DNA from: Lachnospiraceae bacterium
GTDB taxonomy: Bacteria; Bacillota; Clostridia; Lachnospirales; Lachnospiraceae
Length of the DNA: 64,000 nt
Direction: 5' to 3'
NCBI GenBank assembly: GCA_028696165.1
Contig: JAQVHQ010000009.1
Span: 21,550 to 85,549 of the forward strand
Shown piece after piece: positions 1-7,568 of the stretch. The first letter of the stretch is position 1. The number at the start of each line of letters is the position of its first letter. The notes under the pieces are model-generated. The model saw only the letters and a list, made by a program, of their open reading frames with translations. It ran no database searches and was not told the origin of the DNA. Both the position numbers and the translations under genes were made by a program.

Positions 1-1
1 T

Positions 2-706
2 ACTTTCTTATGGGTGTATTATGGATATCCATCTTCGGCATATGAAGGTGTCAGTGTGGAGCAGATGCGATATAAATGTGGTGAACTCCTGGCCAGCAGA
101 GACGATGCTGCTCCAGATATTGTCGCTGGCGTACCTGATTCTGGTATCGCTCATGCTATCGGATATGCCAATGCCTCCGGGATTCCATTTTCCAGACCAT
201 TTATCAAATACACACCGACCTGGCCCCGTTCCTTTATGCCAACGATACAAAGCCAGCGTAACCTTATCGCAAAGATGAAATTAATACCTATCCATGAATT
301 AATCAAGAAGAAAAATCTGTTATTAATTGATGATTCCATCGTGCGTGGAACCCAGCTTCGTGAAACCACAGAGTTCCTGTATCAAAGTGGAGCCAGACAG
401 GTTCATATCAGAACAGCCTGCCCTCCGATTATATATGGATGTAAATTCTTAAACTTCTCCCGCTCTACTTCCGAGATGGATCTGATTGCCCGGCGGGTAA
501 TCAAAAGGCTGGAAGGAACGGATTCTGAGAAATACCTGGATGAGTACACAGACCCACAGACTGACCGGTATCAGGAGATGACTAAGACTATCGGGCGGGA
601 ATTGAATTTTTCTTCTCTGCTTTATCATCGTCTGGATGATATGATTGAATCTGTAGGTATTGAACCTTGTAAATTATGTACTTATTGTTGGAATGGTAAA
701 GAATAG
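2..706 (+). CDS. purF: Amidophosphoribosyltransferase-like protein, C-terminal part (cut by window edge)
   Basis: This is the last 234 residues of a PurF-type enzyme, which makes 5-phosphoribosylamine from PRPP and glutamine in the first step of purine synthesis. The frame is open at the left edge, so the N-terminal glutaminase domain lies outside. The type I phosphoribosyltransferase core is visible, with the PRPP loop LLLIDDSIVRGT at about residues 106-117. The C-terminal CKLCTYC supplies cysteines placed like the CxxC that helps bind the structural 4Fe-4S cluster of Bacillus-type PurF. The C-terminal part looks intact. A paralog of the main purF cannot be excluded because the N-terminus is missing. 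Confidence 0.85.
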   Translation, partial: TFLWVYYGYPSSAYEGVSVEQMRYKCGELLASRDDAAPDIVAGVPDSGIAHAIGYANASGIPFSRPFIKYTPTWPRSFMPTIQSQRNLIAKMKLIPIHELIKKKNLLLIDDSIVRGTQLRETTEFLYQSGARQVHIRTACPPIIYGCKFLNFSRSTSEMDLIARRVIKRLEGTDSEKYLDEYTDPQTDRYQEMTKTIGRELNFSSLLYHRLDDMIESVGIEPCKLCTYCWNGKE

Positions 707-740
707 GTTAACACGATTATTTAAATTTCTTAACAGAATA

Positions 741-803
741 AGAAAGCGGCAGAATATTCACCAGTGTGTCGATTACATACCGGTGAATATTCTGCCGCTT
801 TCT
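741..803. terminator. Bidirectional terminator hairpin
   Basis: A perfect 22-bp inverted repeat (741-762 with 782-803) surrounds a 19-nt loop. It lies between two convergent genes that end at 706 and 814, so it can stop transcription from both sides. Confidence 0.8.
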
Positions 804-813
804 TTGATAGCTT

Positions 814-1500
814 TTAAGAGATATTATCTTTTTTCAAGATAATGCGTTCCATTCCTCCATATTTTTCTTTGCGAAGCACTTCTTTGTAGCCATTTTTCAA
901 GAAGCACCGCAGACTTGCAGGATTATCAGGAGAGACTGTAGCCATATAATATGCATGAACTTCCCGCTTATCCTGCTGCTTTTGCATATGCTCTTCCTGT
1001 TTGCTCTGCTGCTTTTCTATCTGACCTTCCTGGCTGTTCTGCTGCTTTTCTATCTGACCTTCCTGGCTGTTCTGCTGCTTTTCTATCTGCTCTTTCTGTT
1101 TACTCTGCTTCTCTTGTAGCTGTTCTTCCGCAAACTGCAGCATGCGTCGCTGTAGACTATGTCCTCGATGCTGTGGTAAAACCACTGCAGATTCCATATG
1201 CACTACTTTAGGTAATTCCCACCGACGCATCCCGATATCATATCCCAGATTATCTTCTTCCATCCCTGGAAATCTCACTATGAAACTTCCAGCAATTTTT
1301 TCTTCCTTATCCACGGCAACTACGCCAAATCCTGATTCGCTATGACTTAAATGATGCTGAACATATTCCAACGAATCACAGACAAACAAATCTTTATTAT
1401 CCAAATCATTGTATACAACATTCATGATATTATAAATGCTTTCTGCCTCTGAAGGCTGAGCCAGACGTATTGTATATTCTTTACCTTCTTTATATTCCAT
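814..1500 (-). CDS. GNAT-family N-acetyltransferase with an 11-residue repeat insert
   Basis: A 228-residue acetyl-CoA-dependent acyltransferase of unknown substrate. The acetyl-CoA binding motif is visible as QHRGHSLQRRM after the strand VHMESAVVLP (about residues 101-120). A Gln/Lys/Glu-rich segment at about residues 125-180 follows, built of four 11-residue units like QEGQIEKQQNS, and then the fold resumes with a typical last strand (NPASLRCFLKNGYKE). The repeat is probably an extended charged helix. I chose the ATG at 1500 because GAGGG sits 8 nt upstream; the open frame runs on to 1590 without a better site. It lies 99 nt downstream of the lipoprotein gene on the same strand. Confidence 0.75.
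   Translation of the reverse strand: MEYKEGKEYTIRLAQPSEAESIYNIMNVVYNDLDNKDLFVCDSLEYVQHHLSHSESGFGVVAVDKEEKIAGSFIVRFPGMEEDNLGYDIGMRRWELPKVVHMESAVVLPQHRGHSLQRRMLQFAEEQLQEKQSKQKEQIEKQQNSQEGQIEKQQNSQEGQIEKQQSKQEEHMQKQQDKREVHAYYMATVSPDNPASLRCFLKNGYKEVLRKEKYGGMERIILKKDNIS
961..1128 (-). repeat. Tandem 33-bp coding repeat inside the GNAT gene
   Basis: Two 33-bp units are nearly identical, and two further units are diverged. Each encodes 11 residues (consensus Q-E-x-Q-I-E-K-Q-Q-x-x). The period keeps the frame, so the copy number can change without breaking the protein. Confidence 0.8.
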
Positions 1501-1599
1501 ATACAGCCCTCGTATTTCTTCCGATTTTTTAATTGCAGACAAATGACAAAACCACCCACGTTCATAAAAAACTGAGAAGCGGATTCCCACTTTCTTATC

Positions 1600-2334
1600 C
1601 TAAGCTCTGGATATTTCCGCTGTAATGTTTCCATTTCCAAGAATCTTTTTCAAATCACTTGCAGATACATCATCAAACTTTCCAAGTCTGGTGTATCTCC
1701 AGGAGTTGGATCCATAGAACATCACAATCTGATTACCGGAATATAGTACAATATCACCTGCACTTGTAGTAGTCTGTACGTCATTGCTGGGAAGTCTTGT
1801 ACCTAAGTCTCCTACCTGTTCAAATCCACCATACTGGGAGAAATGAATAGTTAACGGTTCTTCAATTAACATTTCTGACAGTGCGGATGCTGACTCATTG
1901 TCCTCTAGGGTTGCGGTAAGTTCTGTGGTACCTATTGTGATTTTTATTTTGCTGTTCTGCATGGTTTCTTCCTCCTCTTTCGGTTTGTTGGTTTCATCTG
2001 GCAAACTTGTTGCATCCTTTGTATCGGACTCATCTGATGCAACTGACTCATCCGTTGCGATTGGCTCATCTGATGCAACTGACTCATCCGTTGCAATTGG
2101 CTCATCCGTTGCAATTGGCTCATCCGTTGTAATTGGCTCATCCGTTGTAATTGGCTCATCCGTTGTAATTGTATTCTCTACAATATTGCTATTAGTCTCA
2201 TCTATATTTTGTGTACCTTCCTGAATCATCGCGAGTTCACCTATTTCATTTATCTGTAATTCTGATACAATTCCACAGGCAGGTATACAACTGCATAGGA
2301 CCAGTATCATTATAATTTCTTTCATTTTTCGCAT
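1600..2334 (-). CDS. Lipoprotein with a cyclophilin-like domain
   Basis: A 244-residue predicted lipoprotein. The N-terminus has a basic start, a hydrophobic stretch and the lipobox IPAC with Cys20, so it should be anchored on the outer face of the membrane. Residues 57-103 are acidic hexapeptide repeats (TTDEPI, ATDEPI, ATDESV, ASDEPI) that probably form a flexible stalk. Residues 127-240 match the small cyclophilin-like fold family, with FSQYGGFEQVGDLG, TTTSAGDIVLYSGNQIV and FYGSNSWRYTRLGK. No catalytic role is established for that family as far as I know. A promoter is visible just upstream. Confidence 0.75.
   Translation of the reverse strand: MRKMKEIIMILVLCSCIPACGIVSELQINEIGELAMIQEGTQNIDETNSNIVENTITTDEPITTDEPITTDEPIATDEPIATDESVASDEPIATDESVASDESDTKDATSLPDETNKPKEEEETMQNSKIKITIGTTELTATLEDNESASALSEMLIEEPLTIHFSQYGGFEQVGDLGTRLPSNDVQTTTSAGDIVLYSGNQIVMFYGSNSWRYTRLGKFDDVSASDLKKILGNGNITAEISRA
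2026..2166 (-). repeat. 18-bp coding repeats of the lipoprotein stalk
   Basis: About eight imperfect 18-bp units encode a six-residue acidic repeat (x-T/S-D-E-P/S-I/V). Some neighbouring units are identical, which suggests recent slippage. Confidence 0.8.
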
Positions 2335-2382
2335 CGTTTGTCCTCTACGTTTTTCTTACAAACACAATTATTTCCTGCTTTT

Positions 2383-2412
2383 ATTATAGATGACCAAACT
2401 CGCTTAATCCAA
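2383..2412 (-). promoter_or_regulatory. Promoter for the lipoprotein gene
   Basis: On the minus strand, TTGGAT (2407-2412) is followed by an 18-nt spacer and a perfect TATAAT (2383-2388), about 50 nt before the start codon at 2334. ATCTATAA-type direct repeats lie just upstream at about 2415-2440. Confidence 0.55.
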
Positions 2413-2464
2413 TATCTATAATCTATAATAATCTATAGGTAAAAGATATAATATTACTGTTCAC

Positions 2465-2715
2465 GTAGCATATTGACCCGTAGCATATTGACCCGCGAGG
2501 CATATATCCAACAAAATTTTATTCCTGCCTCATGCGGACTCCAAAACCCATCTCATAATTAATCTGCGAGGCATATAATCAAAATTGATTGATTTCTGCC
2601 TCACAGAACGGCTTCCAGCGAGGCAAAAACAGGAAATAGCCTGCTATATGCCTCATTTCTTATATAATTTACTCTTCAAGAGGGGAAATGAGGCAAAAAA
2701 TAGATATAACCTCAT
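2465..2715. repeat. Intergenic repeat block: 15-bp tandem repeat plus four GAGGCA/TGCCTC stem-loops
   Basis: This fills most of the 467-nt gap between the TetR gene end and the lipoprotein promoter. It opens with two identical 15-bp units (2465-2479, 2480-2494). Then GAGGC or its complement occurs eight times, alternating in orientation, so that four hairpins can form: 2496-2530, 2563-2598, 2619-2650 and 2687-2712. Hairpin 2 encloses a further inverted repeat (AATCAA/TTGATT) and hairpin 3 encloses CAGG/CCTG. I see no gene here. Confidence 0.6.
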
Positions 2716-2801
2716 ATATACCCCGCAAAACTTTTTTGAAAAATCATAAGCAACAAAAAACAAACAACAAAAACAAAAAACAATACAATAAGTGAAAACC
2801 T

Positions 2802-3425
2802 CTATACGCCTTTTCTCCTATATATTCTGTAAAACTCCCGCACCTGTTTATCCAGTATTTCCAATGCTTCCTCCTCATGTTCTACATCACTGGCATACTT
2901 ATTTAAGAGAAAGAAAATAGGAGTATAGAAATAAACAGCCATTACCTGGGGATCCGCCTGAATAAATATATCCTGCCTGCTCAGTTCTGCAAATAGTGTT
3001 GTCTGATAGGCTATGCTGTCTTCCAGAAAAAGCTTTTTGAAAACTCCATATACTTCTGGATTCTGAAACTGCTCTATGGTTCCCATACGCCAGAATCTGG
3101 ATACAAATGAATCATTTAAATAAAAGAGAAAAATCTTGTTGCTGAGTTCCACCAGCATTTTTTCATCAAACGCAGCATATACGGCAGCAGCCTCTTCTAT
3201 ATTATCGTCTGCAGGCAAACCAAATTCGCAGGATATATCTTCGATGTGCTGTCGCATGGTATCTACAATCGTATCCAGAATTTCCTGTTTGCTCTTGAAG
3301 TGCTTGTACAGTGAGCTGTCTTTTATTCCAACTGCATCGGCTATACGCTTAACGCTGGTTCCCTTATATCCATTTACAGAAAACAGACTTAAAGCTTCAT
3401 CTACTATGCGTTCTTTCGTTGTCAT
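2802..3425 (-). CDS. TetR/AcrR-family regulator
   Basis: A 207-residue one-component repressor. The N-terminal helix-turn-helix runs from about residue 5 to 50 (IADAVGIKDSSLYKHFKSKQEIL), followed by a helical ligand domain that I cannot assign. Its ATG overlaps the stop of the radical SAM gene upstream (ATGA, 3422-3425), so the two are translationally coupled. The promoter of this pair holds two palindromes of the size and form of TetR-family operators, which suggests that it represses its own operon. The ligand is unknown. Confidence 0.85.
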   Translation of the reverse strand: MTTKERIVDEALSLFSVNGYKGTSVKRIADAVGIKDSSLYKHFKSKQEILDTIVDTMRQHIEDISCEFGLPADDNIEEAAAVYAAFDEKMLVELSNKIFLFYLNDSFVSRFWRMGTIEQFQNPEVYGVFKKLFLEDSIAYQTTLFAELSRQDIFIQADPQVMAVYFYTPIFFLLNKYASDVEHEEEALEILDKQVREFYRIYRRKGV

Positions 3426-4534
3426 CTGGTCTCCTCCGCAAGCAATCTCCTTACCTGCTCTTCCTGTTCAAATAAAACACACCCGCCATTATGTTCCTGA
3501 AGCAGATTTCCGTGCTTCTGTAGTTTATGAAACAGTGGGGAGTTCAAGCATTCTTTTAATGATGTTTCTGCAACATTCATATCTGAATATGGAGAGAATG
3601 GACAAGGTTCTGCACCGCCATGAGCATTGATGTGGAAAAATCCTCTTCCCGCCGCCAGGCAGCCACCGGACGTCTTCTCATCCCCTGGAAATGCGACGAA
3701 AACCATTTCCGAGATTTTTTCTCTCATTTTGTTCAATTGTTTCATCATCGTATCTCTGCTTTGATCATCCAGCGCCAATCCTTCACTCCCATGATCAACA
3801 GGAACATATTTTACATATACAATTGCTTTTGCGCCATTTTCCTTTAATTTACAGACAAACTCATCTGCAAAAACTTCCTGCATATTGTTCTTATTCACAG
3901 TAACTGATGCACCAAACAGGATTCCTTTCTTATGTAACTGCGCCATTGTGTCTTCCAGTTTTTTATAAACACCAGGCCCACGCCTCATATCTGTAGTTTC
4001 CTGTTTTCCTTCAATACTAAGTACCGGCATAAGATTACGATTTGCGTCCAGTATGCTCATATAGTCAGCATCAATCATGGTGCCATTTGTAAAAACAGGA
4101 AATATCATCCTGGTGTGATTTCCTGCCTCTTTTAGTATATCTTTTCTCATAAATGGCTCTCCGCCTGCCAGCAGGATAAATTCAATTCCCATATTTTCTG
4201 CCTGTGAGAAAATATCTCCCCAGTTAGTACTTGTCAATATTCCATTGTTCTTTCCATCGCTGCATATATCATGACAACTGTTATTTGCTCTGGCATAACA
4301 GCCTTTGCAATGAAGATTACATTGTTCTGTGATGCTTGCAATCAGGAAAGGTGGGACATGTTCACCCAGAATTTCTGCCTGTTCTCTTTTCGCTCTGGCT
4401 TTTTTACTTTGGAGGGCATATTGAGCCATGAAGATACTTGCTTTAGGATTTGTCAAAGATGCCTTCCATATTCCTTTGATAATATTCGCAACTCCGTTGC
4501 TTAGATACTCTTCCAACTTTTTACCTGACTCCAT
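3422..4534 (-). CDS. Radical SAM protein with SPASM-like C-terminal cysteines
   Basis: A 370-residue radical SAM enzyme. The cluster motif CNLHCKGC (CX3CX2C) starts near residue 80, followed by LLAGGEPFM (the GGEP that contacts SAM). C-terminal cysteines in GGCLAAGRGFF, EPCPF, KECL and GGCVLF resemble a reduced SPASM or twitch region that could bind a second cluster. The first roughly 70 residues form a helical extension. I chose the ATG at 4534 because AGAAGG sits 7 nt upstream; an in-frame ATG at 4552 abuts an operator and has no ribosome site. It is the first gene of a two-gene operon with the TetR regulator. The substrate is unknown, and no small peptide precursor is apparent next to it. 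Confidence 0.8.
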   Translation of the reverse strand: MESGKKLEEYLSNGVANIIKGIWKASLTNPKASIFMAQYALQSKKARAKREQAEILGEHVPPFLIASITEQCNLHCKGCYARANNSCHDICSDGKNNGILTSTNWGDIFSQAENMGIEFILLAGGEPFMRKDILKEAGNHTRMIFPVFTNGTMIDADYMSILDANRNLMPVLSIEGKQETTDMRRGPGVYKKLEDTMAQLHKKGILFGASVTVNKNNMQEVFADEFVCKLKENGAKAIVYVKYVPVDHGSEGLALDDQSRDTMMKQLNKMREKISEMVFVAFPGDEKTSGGCLAAGRGFFHINAHGGAEPCPFSPYSDMNVAETSLKECLNSPLFHKLQKHGNLLQEHNGGCVLFEQEEQVRRLLAEETR

Positions 4535-4553
4535 AAATAAACCTTCTTTCATC

Positions 4554-4634
4554 AGCTAGTATTCACTAGCTTGTTTGATTTTATTATAGGCTAGTATATA
4601 CTAGCTGTCAATATGTATATCTACATATTGACAG
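4554..4634 (-). promoter_or_regulatory. TetR-type operator/promoter of the radical SAM-tetR operon
   Basis: On the minus strand TTGACA (4606-4611) and TATAAT (4583-4588) are separated by exactly 17 nt. The spacer is filled by the perfect palindrome GCTAGTATATACTAGC (4590-4605). A second site of the same design, AGCTAGT-N4-ACTAGCT, lies at 4554-4571 in the leader. Upstream, a 13-bp inverted repeat (4605-4617 with 4622-4634, 4-nt spacer) overlaps the -35 box. This fits autorepression by the encoded TetR protein. Confidence 0.75.
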
Positions 4635-5021
4635 AATATATCATACAAATTTCTGATTGTTTTGGGTTTACCTAGTGCATTTAACCTCATCAAGTAAGTC
4701 CCCCCGCTCCAAATACAAAGAGCATTGAGCTGTGGGTGTGGACTTTTCTTATTTTTGTCTCAATTAGTATAAGATATGAAAAATGGCGAAAGTACCATGA
4801 ATTTTTTGCAGATATTGAACATCTGCGATTTGTAAATTCACTATGGCACTTCCACCATTTGTTATCAATCATTTTATAAACTTATTTGTTGTCTGCAATA
4901 TATTATTCCAAATAGGCAATCCTGTCATTATAATCAATCCCATCGATATGATAATAATCAAAATAATAATAATTCGGCTGTTCCCTGTACTCAGACAATG
5001 GAGAAAAGAAATATTGTGATT
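4635..5021. other. 387-nt gap without a gene
   Basis: It contains copy A of the 80-bp repeated element (4781-4860). The short open frames across it are low-complexity or lie within the repeat, and I see no ribosome site that would support any of them. No convincing terminator was found for the GH78 gene that ends at 5022. Confidence 0.5.
4781..4860. repeat. 80-bp element with inverted ends, copy A
   Basis: The ends are imperfect inverted repeats (AAATGGCGAAAGTACCAT against the complement of the right end at 4843-4860). A central hairpin GCAGAT-N7-ATCTGC lies at 4808-4826. Copy B at 23028-23106 shares nearly all of it, including the block after the hairpin (GATTTGTAAATTCACTAT). The form is that of a MITE or REP-like element. 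Confidence 0.65.
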
Positions 5022-7568
5022 TTACAGGGATAAAGTTCTTGTGTGATTACCAACTTCAAGTTTCTCTTTTGTGCCATCTGGTAAAATCACTTCTGCTTCT
5101 ATATTGGCTGGAATCTGAACCGCAAAAGTAATCTGACCACCTTCATATCTCCAGCCGCTCACAATCTCACCCACTGGTGATTCGTAAGTGGCTTTTGCAT
5201 GCTGCAATAACTTGTTTGGCATTGGTTTGATTGTAACCTTATTATTTTCCAAATGGATTCCACATACTCCCTGGAACAACCATCCACAGATTGCGCCATA
5301 CGAATAGTGATTCAGTGATTCTTTTGGTTTGCCATTCTCGTCAATTCCATCCCAGGTCTCCCAGATTGTCGTTGCACCCTTCTTTACAGCGTAGAGCCAG
5401 CTTGGCATCGTGTCCTGTAAAAGTAACTTATATGCTGTCTCAAGATATCCGTATTCAGCTAACACCGGGCAGAGTGACGGGGTTGATAAGAATCCGGTAT
5501 TCAGATGATATCCATTCTTGATAACCAGCTGATTCAAATCAGCTGCTGCCTGCATCTTCTCATCTTCACTTAATAAGTCGAACGAAATTGCGCGGACATA
5601 TTCTGCCTGTCTGTCAGAATTAATTTTTCCATCTTCTGTTGCGATATGTCGAAATGCTTTGTTCGCATTTTTTGCTATCTTACGATAATTCTCTGCATCT
5701 TCCGCTTTACCTAAGATATCAGCAACCTCAGCGAGTAATTGTCCGGAACGAGCAAAGTAAGCTGTCGCAACTTTTCCCTGCGGCGTTCTCATAGCCATCG
5801 TGCTTTCCACATCCGGTTCGCACCATTCGCCGTAATCTACACCGGTTTCAATTGTATACTTGCGATATGGATTTCGTTTTAATCGTTTGATTGGATTGAG
5901 TGGTTTCTGTTTTGCTCTGCCTTCCAGGAAGGTGTACCACTTCTGCATCATTTCATAGTTTTCTTCCAAAATGCGCCTGTCCCCGAATCGTTTGTACATT
6001 GCATATGGGACGATAATGCTGGCATCACCCCAGCCGACTGATCCGGCAAGCATTCCCGATAAGAAACTTGGATTATTGTTTTTTGGTGCAATGTTCGATA
6101 CTTTTCCATCATCGTGCTGGCTGACTCTACATTCACTAAGCCACTTGCGGATGACCGGGTAGCAGTCTTCCAAGAAGATTCCTGTATCGACGAACACGCC
6201 CATATCACCTGTCCACGCTGCACGTTCTCTGGTTGGACAGTCTGTCGGTACATCACAGAAGTTGGACTTCTGGCTCCAGATACTATTTTGAACAAGTTTA
6301 TTTACAGATTCATTAGAGCAGGTAAAGGTTCCGGTCTGTTCCATCTTGGAATAAACCGCAATTGCTGTAAATGTTGCATCGGTAAGGTCTATGTTCGTTT
6401 CAACTTTCGCATATCGGAATCCCCAAATTGTAAATCTAGATTTATAATGATTCTCTCCTTCTTTGCAGGTGAACACAACTTCCTGTTTTGTACCGCCCTC
6501 TTTGTGGCGTTTTCTATCCTGGAAGTTCTCGGCTGTAAAGTTGCCGTTTTCATCAAGTGATTCTCCATGCGTCAGCGCAATCTTATCTCCTGCATGACCA
6601 TTTACCTGAAACTCCACATATCCAGCCATGTTCTGTCCATAGTCAATCACCGTCTCTCCATTTGGAGTCTTGATGATTGTACCAGGGAATCGTTCCATTT
6701 CCACAATTGGAAGACTATTCGAGCACTCAAAATTAGCTGTACCGAACTCCTCTATCTTCACTTCATGATAATTGCTGATTTCTTCCATTGTCGCATCGTA
6801 GATTTCCCCTTGTTGCATATCATTCTCACGCAGCGGTCCGTCCTGGGATGCCTTCCAGTTTTCATCGGAAATGCATACTGGCTCTCCATCTGCTTCCAAC
6901 TGGAAATATAACGCAATATCTTCTCCGTACAAGTTTCTATCTCCGTCAACACCAGAGCAGCTGCGATACCAGCCATCTCCAAGGATGACAAGCACATCAT
7001 TATCACCTTCATTCAGCAGTTCCGTCACATCGTAAGTCTGGTAAGTCAGCTTTTTATCGTAGGTGCAAGTTCCTGGTGCAAGAACGAATTCGCCAACTCT
7101 CTTGCCATTCAGATAAGTCTCATACAGACCGTGTGCTGTCACATAAAGTCTCGCATGTTCTGTTTTTTCTGCCTGGAAAGATGTCTTCAAATAACTTGCC
7201 GGTTTATGAACGGCCGGGTCACAGCTCAGCTCTGGATTAATCCATTTTGCGACAAACTCCTCCGCATTCAGAATTCCCATCTCAAAGGAAGCTGTCTCGC
7301 TCCATTCCCCTTCTTGATTCTTCTCATCCCAAAGGCGAACTTTCCATGTTACGCATTGCTTACTTGCAGCATCCACTCCAAGAAATGTATTCATCTGATC
7401 CGTTGTTACTTTGCCACTCTTCCAGATGCTGATCCCATCTGCGGATGCTTCTATCTCATATGCAGTCTGCTTGATTCCGTCCTGACATGTCCATGACAGA
7501 TATGGCCTTACAATATCAATTCCAATTGGATTTTTTAAGTGTTCTGTTCTTAAATTGACCGCTCTCAT
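5022..7568 (-). CDS. Alpha-L-rhamnosidase, GH78
   Basis: An 848-residue enzyme that removes terminal alpha-L-rhamnose from plant glycosides or polysaccharides by inversion. Order: an N-terminal beta domain (RTEHLKNPIGIDIVRPYLSW), a jelly-roll domain at about 130-290 (LYETYLNGKRVGEFVLAPG), a second beta domain, then the alpha/alpha barrel from about 415. The family motif is present as DCPTRERAAWTGD (443-455), with the general-acid region around E448, and the later GATTIWETWDG and NHYSYGA complete the active site. There is no signal peptide, so it acts inside the cell on imported substrate. It overlaps the GH43 gene by 4 nt (ATGA), so the pair is coupled. Confidence 0.92.
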   Translation of the reverse strand: MRAVNLRTEHLKNPIGIDIVRPYLSWTCQDGIKQTAYEIEASADGISIWKSGKVTTDQMNTFLGVDAASKQCVTWKVRLWDEKNQEGEWSETASFEMGILNAEEFVAKWINPELSCDPAVHKPASYLKTSFQAEKTEHARLYVTAHGLYETYLNGKRVGEFVLAPGTCTYDKKLTYQTYDVTELLNEGDNDVLVILGDGWYRSCSGVDGDRNLYGEDIALYFQLEADGEPVCISDENWKASQDGPLRENDMQQGEIYDATMEEISNYHEVKIEEFGTANFECSNSLPIVEMERFPGTIIKTPNGETVIDYGQNMAGYVEFQVNGHAGDKIALTHGESLDENGNFTAENFQDRKRHKEGGTKQEVVFTCKEGENHYKSRFTIWGFRYAKVETNIDLTDATFTAIAVYSKMEQTGTFTCSNESVNKLVQNSIWSQKSNFCDVPTDCPTRERAAWTGDMGVFVDTGIFLEDCYPVIRKWLSECRVSQHDDGKVSNIAPKNNNPSFLSGMLAGSVGWGDASIIVPYAMYKRFGDRRILEENYEMMQKWYTFLEGRAKQKPLNPIKRLKRNPYRKYTIETGVDYGEWCEPDVESTMAMRTPQGKVATAYFARSGQLLAEVADILGKAEDAENYRKIAKNANKAFRHIATEDGKINSDRQAEYVRAISFDLLSEDEKMQAAADLNQLVIKNGYHLNTGFLSTPSLCPVLAEYGYLETAYKLLLQDTMPSWLYAVKKGATTIWETWDGIDENGKPKESLNHYSYGAICGWLFQGVCGIHLENNKVTIKPMPNKLLQHAKATYESPVGEIVSGWRYEGGQITFAVQIPANIEAEVILPDGTKEKLEVGNHTRTLSL

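Noticed and set aside
1422..1640. Short frame between the GNAT and lipoprotein genes
   Set aside because: It overlaps both genes out of frame and lacks a ribosome site.
2496..2715. GAGGCA array as a CRISPR
   Set aside because: The motif alternates orientation, the repeats are only 6-7 nt and no spacer pattern is present.
3136..3630. Plus-strand frame opposite the TetR gene
   Set aside because: It is antisense to well-supported coding sequence and shows low-complexity composition.
4690..4872. Short frame encoding a protein similar to one at 22978-23193 (shared FTNRRCS)
   Set aside because: The likeness comes from the 80-bp repeated DNA element; both frames lack ribosome sites and differ outside it.
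6114..6560. Plus-strand frame inside the GH78 gene
   Set aside because: It is antisense to a gene with intact catalytic motifs throughout.
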